Below are positions 55,334 to 64,000 of a stretch of 64,000 nucleotides of DNA, one piece after another. The DNA comes from Gadus chalcogrammus (lineage: Eukaryota; Chordata; Actinopteri; Gadiformes; Gadidae), in contig NC_079419.1 of assembly GCF_026213295.1 (NCBI RefSeq), positions 24,451,818-24,515,817 of the forward strand. The letters run 5' to 3'. Below the pieces are notes generated by a model. It was given only the letters and a program-made list of their open reading frames with translations, was not told the DNA's origin and made no database searches. A program made the translations under genes and the position numbers. Position 1 is the stretch's first letter. Each line of letters starts with the position of its first letter.

Positions 55334-55453
55334 GTGCTTTCCCTACATTACGATCAGTTTTATGTGGTTCTGTATTGATTTGTTGAATGTGTCCTTTATT
55401 GATCCAGTTGATTTCATTTTTTTGTAGCTTAGATTTACTGCATATGATTTTAG

Positions 55454-55718
55454 ATGTGCATGTCCATCTCTTGTGTGTCCGCTATTTCATGTAAGAGTTA
55501 TGCTACTTGTTTAATACTTGAATGGAAGCTGGAGCCAGATGCCAAGGCAGCAGCCAAAATGTTTCAGACCCATTTGCTCAAAGATGCCGACCAGAAGCCA
55601 ACCTTAAAGTTGACTTTGGACATGCACGTCACAGAAGAGGACAGAGAAAGAGCAATTATTGGCTTCTATAAGCAGACAAATATTGATTGGACCCGTCCTT
55701 TTGAAGTCCAAGTCAAGG
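55454..55718 (+). CDS. G2E3-like gene, exon 6 (start of HECT-like part)
   Basis: LEWKLEPDAKAAAKMFQTHL continues DADQKPTLKLTLDMHVTEED, then IIGFYKQTNIDWTRPFEVQV and ends AAGG|GTATGT at 55719. FYK....VDWTRP is the family signature just before the HECT-like domain. The acceptor is uncertain: TTTTAG at 55453 or GTAAG at 55495. Confidence 0.7.
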
Positions 55719-55926
55719 GTATGTAAAAAACTAAAACATGTATGCATCCTCACCTGCGACTTCCTTACTCAGTTGCACTCGGTAAAGCACTTGAACTTTT
55801 ATACCACAAGTTAGCCCCCCCCCCTCTCCATGCTGAACAAAACATGTACATATGTACTGTATGGTACATCTACTACACCTAGAATGTGCAATCCTCAAGA
55901 ATTTTTCATTGTTTTGTATATGACAG

Positions 55927-56013
55927 GAGACTGTGCAATTGGGGATGGCGTGAAGAAATATTTATTTTCGCTATGCCTGAATAAGGTCCAAACAGGCCTA
56001 CATTTACACCTTG
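55927..56013 (+). CDS. G2E3-like gene, exon 7 (HECT-like domain, incomplete)
   Basis: After TATGACAG| the split Gly codon is completed and the frame reads GDCAIGDGVKKYLFSLCLNK, ending CACCTTG|GTAAGT at 56014. GD.AIG.GV.R..FS marks entry to the HECT-like domain, which transfers ubiquitin. The remaining roughly 200 or more residues, including the catalytic Cys region, were not found to the right. The gene is therefore truncated, or its last exons lie outside the window. Confidence 0.7.
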
Positions 56014-56098
56014 GTAAGTCAATGTTAAGTTTTACGTTTCTGAATATATGTGGATATACGGATGTGCTGATAGCTCAGTTCTTGGTTTATCTCCTTAG

Positions 56099-56170
56099 AC
56101 CAGTGGTTTTCAAACTGTGGGGCGCCAGAGTTCTTCAGGGGGGGCACGACGTGAGAAAAAAATAAACCCG
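56099..56170 (+). mobile_element. hAT terminus, single end
   Basis: CAGTGGTTTTCAAACTGTGG then GGCGCC: a typical hAT terminal inverted repeat. No matching inverse end or target duplication was found downstream. Confidence 0.55.
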
Positions 56171-56229
56171 AAAAAAAACCTGAAAGTCGCGATTTAAATC
56201 ATCAGTCGTACTTCAACTGTAAAAGTAAC

Positions 56230-56440
56230 ATAATGTTCTATATTAACTTGTACTTGTTAATATAATATAATAAAGAACGAGACGGGCACTGTAGATTCAG
56301 TCAACGATCATTGTATTCTTCTTCTTCTCACGCAACGTCACATTACACAGTCTCAGTACAACACTAGGTAAGTGCGCCATCCGGTGGTGTAGTGGAGTAA
56401 CAGGAACAGCACACAATACGACTGAATACACAACATATTC
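56230..56440 (-). repeat. Possible LTR end (minus strand)
   Basis: Minus-strand GAGAGGGGGAATATG followed by TGTTGTGTATTC looks like a polypurine tract plus LTR start; the far end may be TATTAACA near 56253. One LTR only, no coding part recognised. Confidence 0.3.
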
Positions 56441-56504
56441 CCCCTCTCTTAAGAAGCTTAAACGTACGCAAAAGTACAATGCCACATCTGACATCAGCAG
56501 AGTT

Positions 56505-56640
56505 GTAATAATTCAAAACTCAGTAATATAATAACTCATCAGTAGTGCAATAATTCAACAATAGTGCAATAATTCAACAATAGTGCAATAACTCAAGTAG
56601 TACAATAATTAAAGTAGTACAATAACTCAAGTACCATCTT
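56505..56640. repeat. Short tandem repeats of GTGCAATAATTCAACAATA type
   Basis: Imperfect units of about 20 bp recur at least six times. Confidence 0.75.
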
Positions 56641-57194
56641 ATCAGCATCAACACAGAACTTCACCTTAGAAAATGTTGCTAAAATATAACCAGCAGCTTT
56701 TTTGTACTCTGACTTTGTCCTTTGCATATAAACTGGAGCAGGTAAACTCTTGAAACCTGTAACCCGTATATAATGTAAACTTGACATGACATTTTCAGAT
56801 ATGTAAATCACAACAGCCTTGTCTCAATGGAATACAGTGTCCAACATAACCAGTATCTATCTCACATTCATTAGTCAACAACAAAATATATTTATTTATT
56901 TTTGCTGTGACCCAGCAATTCCCTCAAAATGCAATGCAATGCAAGGTTGCTTTTATTTCTAACATTTTTCTATCAACACAGACATTTAAATCTATAGTCT
57001 GGCTTTATAATTGATTTACCCTGGGTGTACTGTGGAGTGGGTAAGACTGTTTTTAATAGCAGGCTAGCATTGCCCGTTGCCGTGCGCTAGCCTAGCACGA
57101 GCGAACTCTGCAACTAGAAGGACTGAATGAAATGTGTTGAAAACTGTCTCCAGTGATAAAGAATACCAAAGCTCACTTGGGAATCAGGCCCTAT
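56641..57194. other. No gene seen
   Basis: AT-rich. The open frame 56811-56593 on the minus strand shows no recognisable domain. Confidence 0.45.
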
Positions 57195-57221
57195 GTCCAA
57201 AATTCCGAACTACCCCTTTAA
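57195..57221 (-). mobile_element. End of another TTAA-type element
   Basis: The reverse complement begins TTAAAGGGGTAGTTCGGAAT, a typical TTAAAGG terminus. It abuts the L1 sequence. The matching far end was not identified to the left. Confidence 0.45.
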
Positions 57222-57275
57222 AAAAAAAGATGGGCAAATGTTTCATCAGCGAGTCCACAAAAGACGCAGGAGCTA

Positions 57276-58247
57276 CACTGGAAAAAGGGTTTTATGCCGC
57301 ACTTCATCTGATTATTATTTTGTAATTCAATTCAAATAAACATTTTTTGTTTTATTTTTAAAATAACTTTTTTTTATTTCAAAATACTGTGAAATATAGA
57401 TATTTTTAGTTAGGAGTTCAATTAAGAAATATCTATTTTGACAAATGTAAAATGTCAAGGTTACGTACAAGCCTGCGCATGCGCATTAAATACAAAGACG
57501 CTTACGACTACTGGACCAAACCGCAGTGTTGCCAACTTAGCGATTTTGTCGCTATATTTAGCTACTTTTCAGACCCCTTTGGCGACTTTTTTTCAAAACA
57601 GCGACAAGCGACAAATCTAGCTTCTTTTTCAGCTGCTATTGGTGACTTTTGGCGACTTTTTGAGGTGAAAGTACTACCATTGACCAGAGTGACGACGACT
57701 CACTGGCGGCAGTAGCTCAGGTGGTAGAGCGGGTTGGCTGGTAATCTGAAGGTTGTTGGTTCAATCCCCGGCTTCACCAAGCAGTGTATCGAGGTGTCTT
57801 TGGCAAAGCACCTAACCCTGACTGATGTCGAGATGTGATGTCGAATCCAGACAGAAGCGCCTCAAGGCCATGAAGCGGCGAGAGCCGAGCGGGAAAAAAT
57901 GATGATGATGATGTATACAATAATGAGAAACAATTGTTTGATTAAATTGTAATCTTTTTGATTGGATAAACCAAATTATTTCTGATAGATATTTCTTAAA
58001 TGAGAACCAATTGTTGGAGTGAATCAATATTTTTTGTTTAGGATTTAACATACGATTTAAATGTATTAACTTCATTCAAAGAATAGAATTATACTTGGTG
58101 CCAAGTTGTATTATTTTGTTTTTATGAACATAGGAAATATTGTTTGAGGCAAGCTATATATTTGTCATTGGCTCAAGTTATGTAATATAGATGTGAACCA
58201 TTACCCATGTTTTTTTTACTTGGTTCAACAGAAGGCTTTTTCCAGTG
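57276..58247 (+). mobile_element. TA-target element F, copy 1 (972 bp)
   Basis: Ends CACTGGAAAAAG / CTTTTTCCAGTG with TA on both sides. Internally it holds the start of a hAT-like sequence (CAGTGTTGCCAACTTAGCG at about 57524) and a tRNA-SINE (57705-57915). It lies in the C-terminal part of the L1 ORF2. Confidence 0.8.
57705..57915 (+). mobile_element. tRNA-derived SINE, copy 1
   Basis: Pol III A box TAGCTCAGGTGGTAGAGCGG (57713-57732) and B box GGTTCAATCC (57758-57767) in a tRNA-like head ending CTTCACCA, followed by a body and a (GATGAT)n tail. Not called as a functional tRNA gene because the head continues directly into the SINE body, which is repeated elsewhere. Confidence 0.85.
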
Positions 58248-58583
58248 TATCAACAATTTTGATATTATAGAATTGACTGGATAGATTTTATGTAAAATTT
58301 TAAAATGAATTTATTTTACCTTGTTGGAAATACAAAATTGATGAGGTAAAAGCCACGTCATTTTCCAAGTTATGTTTCCCAAATGCAAATTCGAGTAGAA
58401 TTTTCCTCTTGGAATAATTTTGTTTTTACTTTGCAATATTTGACGAATTAATCTATTATTACATTTTTTAACCTTTAATTCCATGCCATTCAAAGACAAT
58501 ATAGGTATATCATAGGAAGTATGTACTTCATTAAAACAAACATGACTCTTAATCAGATGAGACAAACCTGAAGGAATAGCCTT

Positions 58584-59756
58584 AAGGCCAATTTATGCTC
58601 AGTTACGTAAGCGTAAGCGCAAGCACAAGAGGCCCTTGCGCGCCCTTGCGCACCCCTTGCGCGACTTCTCACGTCTTGCGTGCGTCGGGCGATTTTTCTA
58701 GACTTGCGTCATTTTTTACGTAAGCTTTTACGCGAGCCGCGCAGCCTGCAAGGCTGTGATTGGTCTCCTCGTCTGGTTACTACTTCCTGTCTGGAGTATC
58801 ACATTTCCTGTTTTCATACCGCCACCTACCACCCGATCTGGCACATAATTATGCGAACCCTTTAAGCAAACCCTTCCACAGGGGCAAAGTGCTATTTTGA
58901 TGCGCGACATCAAACAGCTGATGCGGGATTGTGAGCCATTTTAATGATCTTGTCACCCGATATTCGTTCTATTAGGCCTACTGGCCTTATTTGTTTTAGT
59001 GTTAGCCTATTTGAATTAATTACGTAATGTTTTGTGTTCACGTTCTATGTGAAACATAAGTGTTCATGTTCTGTGTGAAACATAAGTTCAGTAGCCTCTT
59101 TGAGTGAATGAAATTTGAAAGCGTGAGTGTGTAGTGAATGAAAAATGTGTGCGTGTATGGTGGGACTATTTTCTGTATTTGATAAATAAACCCCTTTTCT
59201 CTAATAATGCTGCCTACCATATAATTTATGTGGACATTATGCGCTATAGCTTAAAGCCTTTGGCTATAGGCCTACACTTAAATAATTCATTCATCTGTCA
59301 AGGCAGTAGCTGTTGTATAAACATTTTATATAGATATGAATTAATGAGTTTGACGTAAACCAAATTAGGTAACTTGTGTAACATGATAACTAATGAATCA
59401 AAAGTCATGCTTCCAAGTGACCAATGTATGTATATTTATTGGTCAGTGCGCATACCCAATCGTAGCACATTGTACTGGTGGGGAAACACGCCAGCATCTG
59501 ACTAAAAATAATCTGCCAGCTGCTCCCTGACAAGGGCCGGTTTTGGTGAGCGTCGGGAAGATATTGGATGACTCGCGAAAGGAGATCATCAAACTTTGGC
59601 ACATAAACAAACCAACGACTCCCACAGACAAAGACGTCATTCTCGAGGTCGTCTTCAACAAAAACTTTACTCCACATATTACTCCACCTACTGTTCTGGC
59701 GGTAAATTGCTTGGCAACACGCGCAAAACGCGCAACCTAAAAGGGAGCATGAATTG
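58584..59756. mobile_element. Harbinger-like MITE inside the L1
   Basis: Left end AAGGCCAATTTATGCTC, right end GAGCATGAATTG, with CTT on both sides (58581-58583 and 59757-59759). The L1 reading continues across it (NLLKA to IPSG). It contains GC-rich GCGCAAGC/TTGCGCG repeats near its left end; the open frames at about 59405-59791 show no known domain. Confidence 0.65.
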
Positions 59757-60666
59757 CTTTGAGTAAATTTTGCGCAACAACGTAACACCAACGCTGAAGC
59801 ATGCAGCCGCCTTTAGTTAAAGCATTGAATTCCTCGAAGGGAATAGGAAAACTGTGCTTTGTTATAAAGTTCTCATACGACATTATTGAGCCATGTTCAT
59901 CGAATAAAGACAAAATAATTGCAATATTTCTTTCAAACCATTTTGGATAAAAGAGGGAAGTATTTTTAATAGTTATATTATTATTATTCCATAGGAAAGT
60001 TCTGTGAGGAGAAAAGTTGTGGGTGTAGCATAACTTCCAGGCAAGAAGAGACTGCTGATGAAACTTAGACAATGCAACAGGAAGTCTGTTTGGTGCGTAA
60101 TTACATTAGAGAGACCACCAATTTTATCAAAAATGTGGTTAGGGATGAAAAACCATAAAGAATTTGGGTTAGCTAAGCATCTTTTAAGCCAGTTAACTTT
60201 AAAAGTATTAACAGTATCGATGAAATTTAAAACTTCAAGACCTCCGTCCGCTCTACTGTTAGATAATACTGCTTTTTTAAGTTTGTGGGGTTTATTTTTC
60301 CAAATAAAATCAAGGAATAACTTATTCATGACATTGGCTGTGGAGTCATTAACAAAAAGAGAAAGTGACGGATAAACAAAACGAGACAGCCCCTCAGCTT
60401 TAGATAATAGTACTCTACCATACAATGTTAAGTCCCTTTGAAGCCAGAGATTGAATATATTTCTAGTTTTCTTAATTATCTCGTTAAAGTTCAAGTGTTG
60501 TCTAACTAAAAGGTTTCTTGTCATATGAATACCTAAATATTTCACTACATTCTTTATAGGAACGTTGTCTATTGATGTTTCATCACACTCATGCAAAGGC
60601 AATAATTCACACTTAGATATATTAAGCTTTAAGCCTGAGGCTGAAGAAAACTGTTCAACTAGCTCA

Positions 60667-61587
60667 ACTTATTTCAAAATACTGTGAAATATAGATATTT
60701 TTAATTGGGAGCTCAATTAAGAAATATCAATTTTGACAAATGTAAAATTTTAAGGTTGTGTATTCAACTGATTAATAATTTTGTCATTCAATCCAAATAT
60801 TTTTTTTTTGTTTTCTTACTAAAACACTGTTATATTTGATTAGGAGCTCAATTTAGAAATATTTATTCAGACAAATGTACAATTTCAAGGTTACGTACAA
60901 GCCTGCGCATGCGCATTAAATACAAAGACGCTTACGACTACTGGACCAAACCGCAGTGTTGCCAACTTAGCGATTTTGTCGCTATATTTAGCTACTTTTC
61001 AGATTTAGATTGTTAATATATATTGTATATTGTGTGGCGGCAGTAGCTCAGGTGGTAGAGCGGGTTGGCTGGTAACCTGAAGGTTGTTGGTTCGATCCCC
61101 GGCTTCACCAAGCAGAGTATCGAGGTGTCTTTGACAAAGCACCTAACCCTGACTGATGTCGCGATGTGATTTCGAATCCAGACAGATGCGCCCCAAGGCC
61201 ATGAAGCGGAGAGTTGATGATGATGTATACAAATGTATGTTATGTTTAAAAATGTTCATGTTTAAATGAGAATCAATTGTTTGATTAAATTGTAATCTTT
61301 TGATTGGATAAAACAAATTATTTCTGATAGATATTTCTTAAATGAGAAACAATTGTTGGAGTGAATCAATATTTTTTTGTTTAGGATTTAACATACGATT
61401 TAAATGTATTAACTTCATTCAAAGAATTATACTTGGTGCCAAGTTGTATTATTTTGTTTTTATGAACATAGGAAATATTGTTTGAGGCAAGCTATATATT
61501 TGTCATTGGCTCAAGTTATGTAATATAGATGTGAACCATTACCCTTGTTTTTTTTTTAATTGGTTCAACAGAAGGCTTTTTCCAGTG
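60667..61587 (+). mobile_element. TA-target element F, copy 2 (5' end lost)
   Basis: Same internal order as copy 1 including CAGTGTTGCCAACTTAGCG (about 60953) and a tRNA-SINE, and the right end CTTTTTCCAGTG. The left end is missing; it begins inside the element directly at L1 sequence. Confidence 0.8.
61036..61226 (+). mobile_element. tRNA-derived SINE, copy 2
   Basis: A box as in copy 1 and B box GGTTCGATCC, which matches the pol III consensus better than copy 1. Tail GATGATGATG. Confidence 0.85.
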
Positions 61588-62392
61588 TGAGGAAAGGGGT
61601 TGTATCATCCGCCAGTTGCGAAATTCTTATTTCTCTATCAAATATAGATATGCCTTTAAGGTCTGGATTTTGGGCAATATTTATGGATAACAGCTCAACA
61701 ACTAAATTAAATAAAAATGGCGAACTTGTCTAACACCTCGCTTTATACACTGGAAAAATGGTTTTAAGCCGTACTTCATTTGATTATGATTTTGTAATTC
61801 AATTCAAATAAACATTTTTTGTTTTATTTTTAAAATAACTTTTTTTTATTTCAAAATAGTGTGAAATATAGATATTTTTAATTAGGAGCTCAATTAAGAA
61901 ATATCCATTTTGACAAATGTAAAATTTTAAGGTTGTGTATTCAACTGATTAATAATTTTGTCATTCAATCCAAATATATTTTTTTTGTTTTCTTCCTAAA
62001 ATACTGTTATATTTGATTAGGAGCCTGCACTGGAAAAAGCCTTCTGTTGAACCAATTAAAAAAAACAAGGGTAATGGTTCACATCTATATTACATAACTT
62101 GAGCCAATGACAAATATATAGCTTGCCTCAAACAATATTTCCTATGTTCATAAAAACAAAATAATACAACTTGGCACCAAGTATAATTCTATTCTTTGAA
62201 TGAAGTTAATACATTTAAATCGTATGTTAAATCCTAAACAAAAAAATATTGATTCACTCCAACAATTGTTTCTCATTTAAGAAATATCTATCAGAAATAA
62301 TTTGTTTTATCTAATCAAAAAGATTACAATTTAATCAAACAATTGTTTCTCATTTAAACATGAACATTTTTAAACATAACATTTTTTTGTAT

Positions 62393-62589
62393 ACATCATC
62401 AACATTTTTTCCCGCTCGGCTCTCGCCGCTTCATGGCCTTGGGGCGCTTCTGCTGGAGAGTTGGAAGTCTCTGTTCCAGCATCAGCAGTGTCAAAGACAC
62501 CTCGATACTCTGCTTGGTAAAGCCGGGGATCGAACCAACAACCTTCAGGTTACCAGCCAACCCGCTCTACCACCTGAGCTACTGCCGCC
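62393..62589 (-). mobile_element. tRNA-derived SINE, copy 3
   Basis: Minus-strand head with B box GGTTCGATCC. Part of the body is replaced by a segment that can fold (GCTGGAGAGTTGG.. / ..GTTCCAGC). Confidence 0.8.
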
Positions 62590-62672
62590 ACACAGTATAT
62601 AAATTAACAATGTAAATTGCAGAGTTGGGCCTACTCCAGACCTCCCTCCAGACACAGACAGACTGTCCTAGC

Positions 62673-62918
62673 TCACAGAACCAGTGAGTCATCGTCACTC
62701 TGGTCAAGGCTCTCTACTGCAGGTTCAGCTGTAGGTGCTACCTTGAATGAATAAGCAGCTGATGTTCCAAAAAGCTTCAGAACATGATCAGGCAGCTGGT
62801 GCTCAAAGCAAGCATCACCTGACAGCTTTAATCCACTCTGCTTTAATCCATATCGGATGTATAGGATGGAGTTTAAGGTCTGCAAGGACATCCGGTTCCT
62901 GAGTTTGCTTTTTACCAC
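62673..62918 (-). pseudogene. Transposase C-terminal fragment
   Basis: Minus strand, reads MVKSKLRNRMSLQTLNSILY, IRYGLKQSG, then HQLPDHVLKLFGTSAAYSF and an acidic end. LRNRMSL.TLNSILY.RYGL resembles the C-terminal tail of a fish hAT-type transposase. It lies inside F copy 3; copy 1 keeps only its last few codons next to the SINE. The element probably captured the end of a hAT. Confidence 0.45.
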
Positions 62919-63926
62919 CAGGACTGAGCTGAGTCTGAAGAAATATTTCTAAATTGAGCTCCTAATCAAATATAACAGTGTTTTAGGAAGAAAACAAAAC
63001 AAAAATATTTGGATTGAATGACAAAATTATTAATCAGTTGAATACACAACCTTAAAATTTTACATTTGTCAAAATGGATATTTCTTAATTGAGCTCCTAA
63101 TTAAAAATATCTATATTTCACAGTATTTTGAAATAAAAAAAAGTTATTTTAAAAATAAAACAAAAAATGTTTATTTGAATTGAATTACAAAATAATAATC
63201 AGATGAAGTACGGCTTAAAACCCTTTTTCCAGTGTACTTGGTCTGCATAGTCAAGTAGGTCTAATACAAGTCTAATATTGTTACTAATATGTCTACCCTT
63301 CATAAAGCCTGACTGGGTTTCAGCCACAATATTATCAAGTCCTGTCTTTAATCTGTTTGCAAAGGCTAAAGACACTATTTTATAATCGATAGTTAACAAA
63401 GTAATGGGTAAATTTGATCTATTTTGAGTTGTATCTCCTTTAATTCTATTTCTTCCTCAGAAGTTAAGTTAGTTTTAGATAAAAGGGTGTTTATTCTATC
63501 TAATAATTCAGATTCGTTTTGATTTTTAATGACCTTTAGTTCTTTACTTCTCCTTATAGCAGCACACCTAGACATATATTTAAAATATTCCCATCTTTTT
63601 TTATAATCACCCTTATTGTTTTCAGTATATATTTCTTCAATTATTTCTTTAATTCTATCATTAAACTGGTTATCCTGAAGAAGAGAATTATTGAATTTCC
63701 AGTCACCTCTTAAATTTGTAGTATCCTGTGAACCACATAACTTAAGGCTAATTAGTTTATGGTCTGATAAAGGAGCAGAAGAGTGAGACACATCTATAAC
63801 AAGATATAGAGCATTTGTGGAGATCAAAAAGAGATAAATTCTTGATCTACGAGATAAATTCCCATTTGACCAGGTAAAGTCTTGCATATCGGGATATAAG
63901 AAGCACCATGCATCAGTCAGAGACAA

Positions 63927-64000
63927 ATCACAATTGTTATCAGATTGTTACTTTGCGAAGTTTGGCAATTTTTTGGCGGATACCTGTCCTTTGCATCATC
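63927..64000 (-). other. Upstream L1 sequence, cut by the window edge
   Basis: Continuation of the L1 endonuclease region on the minus strand; too short to add features. Confidence 0.4.

Larger units (their letters stand above)
61748..63234. mobile_element. TA-target element F, copy 3, head-to-head composite
   Basis: Begins CACTGGAAAAATGG in plus orientation to about 62027, then a full minus-oriented copy runs 62028-63234, ending CCCTTTTTCCAGTG. TA flanks both outer ends (61746-61747 and 63235-63236). The minus copy holds a tRNA-SINE and an insert at about 62600-62945 that encodes a transposase-like tail. Confidence 0.8.
57222..63926 (-). pseudogene. L1-type LINE ORF2, cut by at least four insertions
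   Basis: Minus-strand pieces follow L1 ORF2 order. 63926-63400: endonuclease end (DFTWSNGNLSRRSRI, SSAPLSDHKLISL) and linker. 63399-63235: RT start (LLTIDYKIVSLAFANRLKTG, TQSGFMKGRHISNN). 61745-61588: RT core (SSPFLFNLVVELLS, ISQLADDTTPF). 60666-59757: post-RT domain (KYLGIHMTRN, WLQRDLTLYGRVLLSKAEGL) with a frameshift. 58583-58250 (IIPRGKFYSNLHLGNITWK) and 57273-57222 (CGLADETFAHLF): C-terminal domain. The gaps are exactly filled by transposons. A deletion of part of the RT N-terminus is likely near 63400. The 5' end lies outside the window. Confidence 0.8.

Noticed and set aside
57705..57780. Functional tRNA gene
   Set aside because: Good A and B boxes, but the sequence runs into a SINE body and tail and recurs twice more inside the same transposon family.

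Overview
The window looks like repeat-dense DNA from a teleost fish. Grounds: split genes with GT-AG introns, long CA/GT microsatellites, tRNA-headed SINEs, DIRS, Gypsy, L1 and L2-like retrotransposons, many hAT, Harbinger and TTAA-target DNA transposons, and a multi-exon gene of the G2/M-phase E3 ubiquitin ligase-like (G2E3-like) type that is multicopy in fish. There is no operon, CRISPR array, rRNA or clear free-standing tRNA gene. All family names come from reading motifs by eye; no search was run.

Layout. 1-4.2 kb: minisatellites and a decayed endogenous-retrovirus integrase remnant (about 3.08-3.66 kb). 5.0-9.5 kb: stacked LTR remnants, with a complete Gypsy chromovirus insertion (5955-9282, target duplication GTTTC) that has lost protease and reverse transcriptase. 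9.5-16.2 kb: a hAT MITE (10541-10992) inside a 38-bp inverted-repeat pair, an L2-like LINE 3' end, and a candidate first exon of an unknown gene at 13.8-14.3 kb (minus strand). 16.4-18.9 kb: a TTAA-flanked element and a Harbinger-type MITE. 19.0-22.45 kb: a RecQ-like helicase pseudogene whose motif VI is split by a hAT element (20139-22025). 23.8-24.4 kb: two exons of an unknown zinc-finger-like gene. 24802-32986: a full-length Gmr1-like Gypsy provirus (minus strand, target duplication ATAAC, integrase encoded before RNase H, reverse transcriptase deleted), itself split by a nearly intact BED-finger hAT transposon (25939-28831).

33346-40970 is one giant inverted repeat with arms of about 2.3-2.7 kb once later insertions are removed. 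The left arm holds a TTAA element and the right arm a hAT element, and each opposite arm shows the uninterrupted site. 41.5-42.6 kb holds a tandem duplication of about 535 bp. 43.4-46 kb has a THAP half-exon, then a hAT element with a TTAA element nested in it. 46.0-51.1 kb is a LINE 3' end fused to a degraded DIRS element. 51.4 kb has the other half of a THAP domain. 52.7-56.0 kb is the only host-type gene with most of its structure: a G2E3-like gene with promoter motifs and seven exons, but a frameshift in an A-run and no visible HECT C-terminus. 57.2-64 kb is a single minus-strand L1 ORF2, cut apart by a Harbinger-like MITE and three copies of a TA-target element that carry an internal tRNA-SINE.

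Two themes stand out. First, most insertions are precise, with target duplications visible, so the order of events can be read. Second, three unrelated-looking TTAA-flanked elements (16459-17857, 35279-36367, 44375-45091) carry remains of the same small basic ORF, which is the best candidate here for a little-described mobile system.
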